Assembly (NCBI GenBank): GCA_035354275.1
Contig: DAOQAU010000044.1
Location: forward strand, 1-13,380
Source: DAOQAU01 sp035354275
GTDB taxonomy: Bacteria > Cyanobacteriota > Vampirovibrionia > Gastranaerophilales > Gastranaerophilaceae
Direction: 5' to 3'
Length of the DNA: 13,380 nt
Positions 7,701 to 13,109 of this stretch are shown here, piece by piece (the stretch's first letter is position 1; each line of letters opens with the position of its first letter). The notes below the pieces were generated by a model that was not told where the DNA came from, ran no database searches, and worked only from the letters and a program-made list of their open reading frames with translations. The translations under genes were made by a program, and so were the position numbers.

Positions 7701-8694
7701 AAACTTTATCCTCAAACAGATTAAAACTCTTATTTCAAAAAATCCCGACAAAACTTTGGGAATTCTTTTGAGAAACAATTATCAAGTCACAAATTGGACA
7801 AAATTTATAAACAACTCGGGGCTCAAAACCATTACAAGAAGCGAATGTCTGGAACAAAAAGGAATTTTCAGGACAATTTTTGCGGTGCTTAAAATTATTC
7901 AAAATCCTTTTGACAACGAAAATATTGCCCAAAATTACGATATTCTTGCAGAACTGGGGCACTACACTTCAGGAATGTTTGCCCAGATAAGAAATTTCCC
8001 TTCAGTTTTTGTCCAGACAAGCACCGATGATATTAAAAACCTCGACCTTGTCGATTTTTACTGGGATGTGGATTACTGGCTGAATTTTTCTTCAATGCCG
8101 ATTGAAGAACTTGCCATTAAAATCGGGCTTTATTACTACCCCGACAGCCAAATCGAAAAATCAAACGTGTATCTTATTGCCACATTAATTAAGCGTTTGA
8201 GCGTTCAGTACAAAAAGTTTTCCGCTATTTTAGACAGGCTCTCAGAACTTGCCAAAAAGCCTAACCTGAGCGGTTTTAAGTTCTTTTCCGAAGAAGACGA
8301 AGACGACAAAAAATTCCTTGAAGGCAAAGTCCAGATTATGACGATGCACAAATCTAAAGGGGATGAGTTTGATTTTGTATTTTTGCCCGAATTCAGCGAG
8401 GACAGCCTTCCGATTGAATTTGAGAATATGTCGCTGAAAAAAAATTCAAGATTTATGGAAGAAGTAAGAGAACTGAATCCTGATTACAGGAAAAAAACCG
8501 ATGACGATTTAAAAGAATTTTTGCTTGCAGAAAATTTGAGATTGCTTTATGTTGCAATTACAAGGGCAAAAAGAAAGCTGTTTTTTACGGTAAGCAAAAT
8601 CACAAAACCTTACGGAAAAGAAAAAGAACAAAAACCTTCTGCAATTTTTGAAAAGCTTTTAAAACCAAGAAATTCGGAGGTGACAGATGAATAA
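4777..8694 (+). CDS. Double SF1 helicase: degenerate AddB-like half plus active UvrD/AddA-like half
   Basis: A 1305-residue protein. Residues 1 to about 610 look like a decayed UvrD/AddB-type helicase: the P-loop is reduced to G5-PISSEKT with Glu where Gly is expected, a VDD(206-207)GDE segment stands in for motif II, and FIAYDPLGSSRWGY recalls motif III. After a Gly/Val/Asn repeat (about 618-638) comes a full SF1A motor: PGAGKTT (669-675), TYMESAARNF and STIHGLALKIL, DEAQD (855-859), GDVNQ (882-886), NRSQR (914-918), TMHKSKGDEFD (1189-1199) and YVAITRAKR (1258-1266). It should translocate on single-stranded DNA using ATP. The next gene, overlapping by 8 bp, encodes an Fe-S nuclease, so the pair probably processes DNA ends as AddAB/RecBCD do. 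I chose ATG 4777 because AAGGTGGGAG lies directly before it; GTG 4768 falls inside that site. The fused order is unusual; assignment of the first half is inference. Confidence 0.88.
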   Translation: MLIQGPISSEKTQLLTQKYAELLNSGVDSTKILVLLQNSNKKEKFIKETLENLKIETVEKLQIYSFYGLVYNTITDNWAFLENSIKDSNTKILPNLVGLEVSQSLLKDIIKDVKFEGYNSKKSLLHQLFRRYSLIVQNNLTDVDVKKRSEEILKESFAPDAKAALDEFKKRTLELRSFDYLRQSLIFNHLYKNTGCFSKIEYLLVDDGDEITPICLDFIKFLQPKLKDIFIAYDPLGSSRWGYLSADKSAVFGFEEMSNEAPLVLPAKTALKEDAQTIFNNATGQKNQKLINFSLFSTSKRAQMLDEGIKKVKSLINNSIKPCEIAIITPIIDDMLKFSLRENLPKSQVNPVFLSGSEKIVQNPIVAYCLSILKLCDETLKQELCEFEIRAILSDFLKIPIKYCRKILDEFEKTKEFIPFTFKNEAFTKNYAAFLNLLENLKKTNKLSEQIYGISELIDFKFYDKDEINKFNFFIKQIEDFESVFTDKKISNSQIINQIENSIISENPYSTLEIEENDLVIATPQKIIDNQIQTKYQIWLDVSSDEWIKSDTGPLYNAWVFQAGWDKAEFTLQDNIELSRQKTARILRKLTLCAGEKVYTYASLFDSMGVENFGGIEGGVNIGGVNEGVNAGGVNEGVAEAKVKKIIPRDDQKAVLDYKSGSMAISAVPGAGKTTILLSLILKLLEEGTNPENIFVLTYMESAARNFRERIQLANPYSTQLPNISTIHGLALKILKENSNFEKLGLNPDFEICDDTQRSRILRELSAKLKLKKTESEDFDRAVSVLKISKGTNKIENKKAELSKFLEFFNEYDQILKENNLIDYDDMLILSVKLLKENPDVLKYYQDICLYVIEDEAQDSSQIQQELISLLSSKHKNLIRCGDVNQAITTTFSNADVEGFRRFINQAQTKVSMNRSQRCTKEVWELANNLLKTSQKNPKTQNAFYEIFMRPVEGKNPQERNSIVPIVFDNEFTEKNFILKQIKTLISKNPDKTLGILLRNNYQVTNWTKFINNSGLKTITRSECLEQKGIFRTIFAVLKIIQNPFDNENIAQNYDILAELGHYTSGMFAQIRNFPSVFVQTSTDDIKNLDLVDFYWDVDYWLNFSSMPIEELAIKIGLYYYPDSQIEKSNVYLIATLIKRLSVQYKKFSAILDRLSELAKKPNLSGFKFFSEEDEDDKKFLEGKVQIMTMHKSKGDEFDFVFLPEFSEDSLPIEFENMSLKKNSRFMEEVRELNPDYRKKTDDDLKEFLLAENLRLLYVAITRAKRKLFFTVSKITKPYGKEKEQKPSAIFEKLLKPRNSEVTDE
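6628..6690 (+). repeat. G-rich tandem repeat in the helicase linker
   Basis: Five imperfect units of 9-15 bp share the core GGGGTAAAT, encoding alternating GGVN and EGVN residues between the two helicase halves. The coding strand carries five runs of four to seven G separated by 7-11 bases, a potential G-quadruplex. Unit lengths are multiples of three, apart from one 13/14-bp pair that sums to 27. The repeat therefore stays in frame and may vary in copy number. Confidence 0.8.
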
Positions 8695-9343
8695 TTTTTC
8701 ACCCAATATGTTAAAAAACTTTGACCAGTGTCAGCAAAAATTCTGCTTCAAGTACGTAGAAAAAATCTCTATGCCGCAAAAACCAGAGATTTTTGAAAAA
8801 GGTAAAAAAATCCACGCTCTTGCAAATTATTTCTTGAATAAAAACGATATTTCAAAAATGGAACAAACGCTTACACAAGCAGAAAAAACCGATTGGGAGG
8901 CTTTGAAAAGTAATAAATATATGAGCTTTGAACCTGTTGTGACAGAACATAATCTTTCGTGCAAAATCGGAGATTTTTGGGTGGGCGGGCGTTTGGATGC
9001 TATTGTAAAACAAGGCAATGATTATTTCATTTTGGATTACAAAACCGGAAACATACCTCAAAATCCGCAAAATGATTTTCAGACAATGGTGTATCTGCTT
9101 GCCGCGGACAAAATTTTTAAACAGAAAAATATTCCTGTCAATTCGATTACTTTTGTTTATATAGGGCTTAAACAGGGTGAAGAAAAATCAATTTTATTTA
9201 ACGAAGATTTAAAAAAAACTTACGAAGAAAATTTAAAAGAAATTTGCAAAAAAATTGATTTTACATGCGATGCAAAAGTTTTTTCAAAAACGCTTACAGC
9301 CTGCAAATACTGTGAATACAACAAAATTTGTTATAAAGATTAA
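8687..9343 (+). CDS. Fe-S PD-(D/E)XK nuclease, RecB/AddB/Cas4-like
   Basis: A 218-residue stand-alone nuclease of the PD-(D/E)XK superfamily. Visible residues are H43 in KKIHALANYF, E87, G101-R-L-D104-A (motif II), I115-LD117-Y-K119-TG (motif III) and Q132-TMVY136 (QxxxY). Four cysteines bracket the fold in the AddB/Cas4 manner: C15 (or C20) near the N-terminus and C206-x2-C209-x5-C215 at the C-terminus, predicting a 4Fe-4S cluster that staples the domain. It starts within the last codons of the helicase gene (8-bp overlap), with GGAGGTG as ribosome binding site inside that gene, so the two proteins are probably made in equal amounts. In AddB and RecB this nuclease is fused to a helicase; here it is separate. 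A Cas4 role is unlikely, as no CRISPR array or cas gene is seen nearby. Confidence 0.9.
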   Translation: MNNFSPNMLKNFDQCQQKFCFKYVEKISMPQKPEIFEKGKKIHALANYFLNKNDISKMEQTLTQAEKTDWEALKSNKYMSFEPVVTEHNLSCKIGDFWVGGRLDAIVKQGNDYFILDYKTGNIPQNPQNDFQTMVYLLAADKIFKQKNIPVNSITFVYIGLKQGEEKSILFNEDLKKTYEENLKEICKKIDFTCDAKVFSKTLTACKYCEYNKICYKD

Positions 9344-9358
9344 CAACTACCTCTCACC

Positions 9359-9402
9359 CGTCGTTGCGAGGGGGAACAATATATTTACCCCCGAAGCAAT
9401 CT
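9359..9402. repeat. Dispersed ATTGCTTCG repeat, copy 2 (inverted, variant)
   Basis: Read on the minus strand it runs AGATTGCTTCGGGGG ... CCTCGCAACGACG. It shares the ends of the copies at 1438-1493 and 10084-10140 but has a different, shorter centre containing TAAATATA. It begins 16 bp after the nuclease stop codon. Confidence 0.6.
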
Positions 9403-9426
9403 AAAAAGCGTTAAATTTAAGTTATT

Positions 9427-9774
9427 GTGACTTCTTTCTTTTTTATATCGACGAAAAAAGAAAGAAGTCACCAAGAAAGAAAAATCACTCTTTTGGCTGC
9501 GCCGCCTGCTCGAGCGAGCTCTCGCTAAATAACGGGTTGCTTAATGAAAAATTCATTAAGCAACTAAAGGGTTTCAGAGTGAAACCCTCTACGGACTCTT
9601 TTCCGACCATATCGGAGTGAGCAATTTACACTTAACGAAACAACGGCAGAGCGAGTGTGTTTGAGTGCCGAAGGCACGAGTTCGCGAGCTCGGGTTGAGT
9701 TTAGTGTAAATTAGCGAGCGCAGATCCGGTCGGGAGTTTCTTTGCCTACTTTCTTGTCGACACAAGAAAGTAGG
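9427..9774. repeat. Roughly 350-bp nested-hairpin element
   Basis: The block is bounded by two related hairpins. The left one has an 18-bp perfect stem (9427-9444 with 9454-9471). The right one has a 13-bp perfect stem (9745-9757 with 9762-9774). Both contain a TTTCTT/AAGAAA arm and a CGAC loop. Inside are a 13-bp stem (9536-9548 with 9552-9564), a 9-bp stem (9568-9576 with 9580-9588), a TCCGA/TCGGA hairpin (9602-9616), GTGCC-GAA-GGCAC near 9665-9677 and a long-range 10-bp pairing (9623-9632 with 9703-9712). The CCGACC/GGTCGG edges lie outside that last pairing. No long ORF uses it. It is either a non-autonomous mobile repeat (MITE-like) or a structured RNA. No transposase is present in the window. 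Confidence 0.6.
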
Positions 9775-9812
9775 TTCATAAAAAATAATTACAAAAATTA
9801 TTAGTTTGTGAG

Positions 9813-9833
9813 ATCCTGAATCAAGTTCAGGAT
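9813..9833. repeat. ATCCTGAA/TTCAGGAT hairpin repeat
   Basis: A perfect 8-bp stem around TCAAG, followed by GACG. The wording CTGAATCAAGTTCAGGATGACG is typical of small dispersed palindromes. No second copy occurs in this window. Confidence 0.5.
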
Positions 9834-9906
9834 GACGTTATTATTTGATTATTATATCACATTTAAATATCGTTAATAAAAATCCCCCTTTGAGGAGCTT
9901 TTATGA

Positions 9907-9991
9907 CAGAGTAGGCGAAATGCAATGCCCGAAAATTTCACTGTTTGAGCGTAGCGAGTTTGAAATTTTCAATGGAATGAGCCGTACTCTG
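9907..9991. repeat. Large imperfect hairpin (FERSEF-type repeat)
   Basis: The ends CAGAGTA (9907-9913) and TACTCTG (9985-9991) are inverted. Inside, GAAAATTTCA (9931-9940) pairs perfectly with TGAAATTTTC (9961-9970) around a GAGCGTAGCGAG-containing loop. A short frame across it would read SLFERSEFEIF, a peptide I associate with translated repeats rather than real proteins. Confidence 0.5.
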
Positions 9992-10024
9992 GGAAAAAGC
10001 GACGAGCAGGGGGTGGCTTTTGGC

Positions 10025-10050
10025 GGGACCTTTTGCCACCAAAAGGTCCC
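10025..10050. repeat. 11-bp perfect hairpin GGGACCTTTTG/CAAAAGGTCCC
   Basis: The stem 10025-10035 pairs with 10040-10050 across CCAC, and CTTTT/AAAAG flanks extend it imperfectly. It directly follows the 9907-9991 hairpin and is probably part of the same repeat unit. It lacks a T-run, so it is not an obvious terminator. Confidence 0.55.
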
Positions 10051-10083
10051 AAAAGAAAATATTCAAGAAATTATAACTTTTTA

Positions 10084-10140
10084 GATTGCTTCGGTGGACA
10101 ATAACTATAAAAGCCGATAACCCACGTCTCGCAATGACGT
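10084..10140. repeat. Dispersed ATTGCTTCG...CGCAAT repeat, copy 3
   Basis: It matches the coding copy at 1438-1493 over GATTGCTTCGGTGGA, AAAGCCGATAA and GTCTCGCAAT.ACGT, with a divergent centre and one inserted base. Here it is intergenic, 123 bp before the gene at 10264, and is best viewed as the free form of the element inserted in the DUF2400 gene. Confidence 0.75.
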
Positions 10141-10263
10141 AAAAAGGATAATTATTTATCCTTATTTAATGTAAATTTTGTAAATAATTTTACAAAAAAG
10201 GCAATTTTGTAGTTAAAAACAACTTTATATATATGTAGGTAGTGTATATTTATAGGTTGGAAA

Positions 10264-10977
10264 ATGACAAACGCAGTTGCATCAGCAATATTTTGTGCAA
10301 GAAACGTCGATAAAACCAAACATGGTGAAGTCGGCCGAAGTGCTGTTGCCGTAGGGCAAGCAAAAAAGGTCATCGATTCAATTATACAACTGGACAAAAA
10401 GCTTGGCAAGGGTCCCGCAAAAGCTGTTGAAAATATTCTTAACTTTTCAAATAAAAGCAAAGCTTTACAAGCAATAGGAAAAATCACAAAATTTGCAAGC
10501 GATAACATTAACCCTCTTATTTGCGTTTCTTCCGGTATTAAAGTTTTAACTTCGGATGATAAAAAAACAACTCTAATAAATGAAACAGGTGCCCTTTCAG
10601 GAATGTTTATATCAGAAAAAGTTGCCAAAAAGTTGCTGGATAATATGGTTGAAAGCAAAACAGTAAAAGAACTTTGCGAAAAAGGAATAAAATCTGCCGA
10701 TGCAAAAGGCTATAGGACACTTAGCAAATTGATTAAATCATCTCCGACAATATTAAAAGGTATTTTGTTTGTATTTGCATCAATCGGCGGATACAGCATA
10801 GGCTCAAAAATTGCAAAGAAAATTTCTTCAAAAGAAAAAAAACCTGCAAAAAACGAAAATATTTTTGCAAAAGCCCCCCTCGCAGAACAAAAAGTGCAAA
10901 ACAAAGCTCCTGAAAAAATTGAAAAAACAGTCCAAAAAGAAGAAGTTGAACCCAAAAAAGTAGATGTTGCGGCATAG
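10264..10977 (+). CDS. Single-segment Lys/Ala-rich membrane protein, unknown function
   Basis: The 237-residue product is not a family I can name by function. Residues 1-110 are amphipathic and Ala/Lys-rich (AIGKITKFASDNINPLICVSSGIKVL at 70-95 is its most distinctive part). Residues 111-160 are mixed helical, 162-184 form one clear membrane segment (ILKGILFVFASIGGYSIGSKIA), and 185-237 form a disordered tail of Lys, Pro, Glu and Ala ending VDVAA. There is no signal peptide. The ATG at 10264 follows AGGTTGG, and a loose TTGTAG (10207-10212)-17 bp-TATATG pair lies upstream. The gene stands alone between the repeat-rich gap and the tRNA cluster. Like 36-653 it combines a charged low-complexity tail with Gly-rich hydrophobic helix; I infer a lineage-restricted envelope or scaffolding protein, with low certainty. 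Confidence 0.75.
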   Translation: MTNAVASAIFCARNVDKTKHGEVGRSAVAVGQAKKVIDSIIQLDKKLGKGPAKAVENILNFSNKSKALQAIGKITKFASDNINPLICVSSGIKVLTSDDKKTTLINETGALSGMFISEKVAKKLLDNMVESKTVKELCEKGIKSADAKGYRTLSKLIKSSPTILKGILFVFASIGGYSIGSKIAKKISSKEKKPAKNENIFAKAPLAEQKVQNKAPEKIEKTVQKEEVEPKKVDVAA

Positions 10978-11005
10978 TCAAGGCAGAGCAAAAAGCCCTG
11001 TTCAC

Positions 11006-11034
11006 TTGACATATAGTTTTTTCGTTAATATAAT
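11006..11034 (+). promoter_or_regulatory. Perfect-consensus sigma-70 promoter of the tRNA cluster
   Basis: TTGACA (11006-11011) and TATAAT (11029-11034) are both exact consensus, with the ideal 17-bp spacer. Transcription would start near 11041, about 8 bp before the first tRNA. The -35 also lies in the right arm of an imperfect hairpin GTCAAG...CTTGAC (10977-11010) just after the preceding stop codon; this could be a weak terminator for that gene. Confidence 0.9.
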
Positions 11035-11048
11035 ATTCTTAATCACTT

Positions 11049-11120
11049 GCCGGTGTAGCTCAACGGTAGAGCAACGGTTTTGTAAACCGTAGGTTGGAGG
11101 TTCGATTCCTCTCACCGGCT
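11049..11120 (+). tRNA. tRNA-Thr(UGU)
   Basis: A 72-nt cloverleaf: acceptor GCCGGTG/CACCGGC, D arm GCTC/GAGC, anticodon arm ACGGT-TTTGTAA-ACCGT with anticodon TGT, and T arm GGAGG-TTCGATT-CCTCT with one mismatch-type end pair. The discriminator base is U. CCA is not encoded. The spacer to the next tRNA begins with a 10-bp TTACTTTTTC/GAAAAAGTAA hairpin (11120-11148), perhaps a processing signal. Confidence 0.96.
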
Positions 11121-11193
11121 TACTTTTTCTAAAGAATTGAAAAAGTAAACCTTGAATTTTGAACTCCATTCACTGTTCACCATTCACTAATAT

Positions 11194-11265
11194 GCCCTTG
11201 TGGCTCAGGGGTAGAGCACTCCCTTGGTAAGGGAGAGGCCACGAGTTCAAATCTCGTCAAGGGCA
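11194..11265 (+). tRNA. tRNA-Thr(GGU)
   Basis: A 72-nt cloverleaf: acceptor GCCCTTG/CAAGGGC, D arm GCTC/GAGC, anticodon arm CTCCC-TTGGTAA-GGGAG with anticodon GGT, and T arm ACGAG-TTCAAAT-CTCGT. The discriminator is A and CCA is not encoded. With the TGT isoacceptor 73 bp upstream it covers the threonine codons, and the two share one promoter. Confidence 0.96.
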
Positions 11266-11401
11266 AATTGATAATTAAATAATGTTCCAAGTTCAAAGCG
11301 AAGAGTGTTCAACAATGTACCCTCGCTAAAGTAAGGCTCCTTGTCAGTTGTAAACAAAACGACACTCGGGGCTACGGGAAACAAAGTTTCCCTTCGAATT
11401 T

Positions 11402-11443
11402 GGGTAGGTGCCCGAGTGGCTAAAGGGAGCAGACTGTAAATCA
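11402..11443 (+). pseudogene. 5' part of tRNA-Tyr(GUA), disrupted
   Basis: The acceptor 5' strand GGTAGGT, a type-II D arm GCCCGAGTGGCTAAAGGGAGC and the anticodon segment GCAGACTGTAAATC (anticodon GTA) match bacterial tRNA-Tyr base for base in style. The next bases should complete the stem as TCTG but read TCAG, and then come a terminator hairpin and no normal T arm. A distant CTACC (11495-11499) could still pair with GGTAG, and GTTTT-GAAC-AAAAC lies before it, so a decayed full-length relic or odd tRNA-like fold is possible. I favour disruption at the anticodon arm by an integrated element. Confidence 0.65.
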
Positions 11444-11450
11444 GTGTTGG

Positions 11451-11472
11451 AGAGGCTAAAAGCCTCTTTTTT
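11451..11472 (+). terminator. Intrinsic terminator after the tRNA-Tyr fragment
   Basis: AGAGGCT-AAA-AGCCTCT forms a perfect 7-bp GC-rich stem, extendable by G-T pairs, followed by six T (11467-11472). It would end the tRNA transcript 8 bp past the recognisable tRNA-Tyr fragment, giving a 3'-truncated tRNA-like tail. Confidence 0.75.
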
Positions 11473-11480
11473 AGTGGGTT

Positions 11481-11538
11481 TTGAACAAAACATACTACCT
11501 TTTGAACAGGGCTGAAAGTATTGATTTTACGTTGAACA
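11481..11538 (+). repeat. Phased TTGAACA direct repeats
   Basis: TTGAACA occurs at 11481, 11502 and 11532, spaced 21 and 30 bp, that is, two and three helical turns. An inverted copy (TGTTCAA) lies at 11306-11312, on the other side of the tRNA fragment. Such phased words near an attachment core would suit recombinase arm sites or an operator. The rest of 11540-11690 shows nothing further. Confidence 0.4.
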
Positions 11539-11691
11539 AAATACACAACTCCACAAATATTACACAAAAAATTTTGAAGCTGATTTTATACGTATTTTAA
11601 AAATGCGCAGATTAAGATACTGCGAGTACTGAAATTAGAACATTTTTAAAGTTCAACTTATTTTCATGCCTGAATTGTGAAAATTTTCTGC

Positions 11692-11711
11692 TATAATAAA
11701 ACGGTAAGGAG
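11692..11711 (+). promoter_or_regulatory. -10 element and ribosome binding site for the AlbA_2 gene
   Basis: A perfect TATAAT (11692-11697) has no good -35 at the normal distance. AAGGAG (11706-11711) sits 8 bp before the TTG at 11720 and decides that start. If the -10 is real, the leader would be only about 15-20 bases. Confidence 0.55.
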
Positions 11712-11719
11712 ATTAAGAA

Positions 11720-13030
11720 TTGACTTTAGACTTGTCCAAAAATGAAAGTGTTATTTTAGAATATAAAGAAGAAATTAATACTAATTTTTATAAATCATTA
11801 TCTGCTTTTGCGAATACAAAAGGCGGAATAATTCTTTTAGGAGTTACCGACAAAAAAGAACCTAAAGGTATAGATTTACCAAAAGGAAGACAAGAAACAA
11901 TTATTAATCAAATAGTAGATTCTCTTGGCATTCAACCTGAAATTAATATATTAACAATTGAAGGTAAAAATATTTTATCTGTCTTAGTTGAAAAATCTTC
12001 TAATCCGATTTCTTATAAAGGTAAGTATTACAAGCGTGTTGGGAATACTACAAGAGAGATGCAAAGAGAAGAATTAAAGAAAATGTTCTTAAAAGATGTT
12101 TCTTGGGATACTTTGACAGGCAACTACTCTATTGATGAAATTGATACGGAAATAGTCAGATACTTTATTAAACTTGCAAACAGTAAGAAAAGATTGCCTA
12201 TAGTCGGGGAAGATGAAAGTATACAGTCAATTCTTGAACGTTTAGATTTAATTATTGACGGTAAATTAACCAATGCCTCAATATTGTTATTCGGCAAAAA
12301 TCCACAAAAATACTTTACAAGTGCAACTTTAAGAGTCGGTGCATTTAAAGATAATACTGGAGTTACATTCATTGGAGACAGACAGATAAAGGGAAACCTA
12401 TTTAAGCAGGCTATAGACGGAGAAGAAGCCTTAAAATTTTATAATAATGTTAAATACGTTATTTCAGGGAAGCTACAAAGGGATGAATATTGGGATTATC
12501 CTTTAGATGCAGTCAGGGAAGCGTTATTGAACGCTTTAATACATAGAGATTATTTTGATAGTGGTACAGAAATACAAGCAAAAATTTTTAAGGATTCTCT
12601 TTGGATATATAACAGTGGAGGATTAACAGGCGGTCTAACTTTAGAGCAAATCAAAGGTCAACACCCATCACGTTCAAGAAACAAGCTAATAATGAACATC
12701 TTTTATTTGTCGGGCATGGTCGAAAGATTTGGCTCTGGTATCAGTAGAATAATTGAGAAGTGTAAATCTCAATTATTACCTGAACCTGAATTTAAAGAAG
12801 AGTCTGGTGGCTTCTCAGTTTACTTTAGAAAAGAATTTTCAGGCTTGAATGATAGACAGAAAAAAGCTATAGAGTTTATCAGAGAAAAAGGTGCTATAAA
12901 TAACAGCTTGTACCAAGAATTAACACAAGCCACAAGAGAAACAAGTAAAAGAGACTTATTTAAAATGGTAGAAGTGGGGATTATTAAAAAAGAAGGTGAA
13001 GGTAAGCTTACAAAGTATATCTTACCTTAA
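11720..13030 (+). CDS. AlbA_2/HATPase (Schlafen-like AAA_4) putative DNA-binding regulator
   Basis: A 436-residue protein with TTG start set by AAGGAG 8 bp upstream. Residues about 8-125 are an AlbA_2 (Schlafen AlbA-like) domain: E9-S-x4-YKEE, AFANTKGGIILLGV (29-42) and the YYKRVGNTTREM region (103-114). Residues about 255-370 are a HATPase_c_4 domain with PLDAVREALLNALIHRDY (261-278), YNSGGL and MVERFGSGISRII (333-345). The C-terminus (about 378-436) is a winged-helix-like segment. The family is often annotated as RecG-like or transcriptional regulator; members commonly ride on mobile and defence-associated elements. Its function is not settled: ATP-dependent DNA binding is likely, nuclease activity unproven. 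It lies just past the broken tRNA-Tyr and before a phased repeat array, so it is probably cargo or regulator of an integrated element. Confidence 0.85.
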   Translation: MTLDLSKNESVILEYKEEINTNFYKSLSAFANTKGGIILLGVTDKKEPKGIDLPKGRQETIINQIVDSLGIQPEINILTIEGKNILSVLVEKSSNPISYKGKYYKRVGNTTREMQREELKKMFLKDVSWDTLTGNYSIDEIDTEIVRYFIKLANSKKRLPIVGEDESIQSILERLDLIIDGKLTNASILLFGKNPQKYFTSATLRVGAFKDNTGVTFIGDRQIKGNLFKQAIDGEEALKFYNNVKYVISGKLQRDEYWDYPLDAVREALLNALIHRDYFDSGTEIQAKIFKDSLWIYNSGGLTGGLTLEQIKGQHPSRSRNKLIMNIFYLSGMVERFGSGISRIIEKCKSQLLPEPEFKEESGGFSVYFRKEFSGLNDRQKKAIEFIREKGAINNSLYQELTQATRETSKRDLFKMVEVGIIKKEGEGKLTKYILP

Positions 13031-13035
13031 TTTAT

Positions 13036-13109
13036 ATAAACGGATATAAAGTGCATAAACATACATAAGCAGACATAAACGTATATAATGACCCATAAAG
13101 ACCCATAAA
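13036..13109 (+). repeat. Eight ATAAA-type words at 10-bp spacing
   Basis: ATAAA or close variants begin at 13036, 13046, 13055, 13065, 13075, 13085, 13095 and 13105. The enclosing decamers include GTGCATAAAC, AGACATAAAC, ACCCATAAAG and ACCCATAAAT. A further GACCCATAAG lies at 13189-13198. The spacing equals one helical turn, so all copies face the same side of the DNA. It suggests an array of protein sites, curved DNA, replication iterons or recombinase arm sites. It starts 6 bp after the AlbA_2 stop codon. Confidence 0.6.

Noticed and set aside
9427..9471. Terminator for the helicase-nuclease operon
   Set aside because: The stem is strong but is followed by CCAAGAAAG rather than a T-run, so it fits the repeat element better than an intrinsic terminator.
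9845..10084. Plus-strand 79-codon ORF
   Set aside because: It reads through the hairpin repeat at 9907-10050; its SLFERSEFEIF peptide is repeat translation, and it has no convincing ribosome binding site.
10152..10658. Minus-strand 168-codon ORF
   Set aside because: It is antisense to the well-supported gene at 10264-10977 and is a hydrophobic mirror of Lys-rich codons.
11247..11567. Minus-strand 106-codon ORF
   Set aside because: It runs antisense through the 3' end of tRNA-Thr(GGU), the tRNA-Tyr fragment and the terminator, and shows no protein-like pattern.
11444..11719. Group I intron in tRNA-Tyr
   Set aside because: The break is past the anticodon loop and a terminator follows within 10 bases. 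No 3' tRNA half with a TTCNANY T loop is found in the following DNA of the window.
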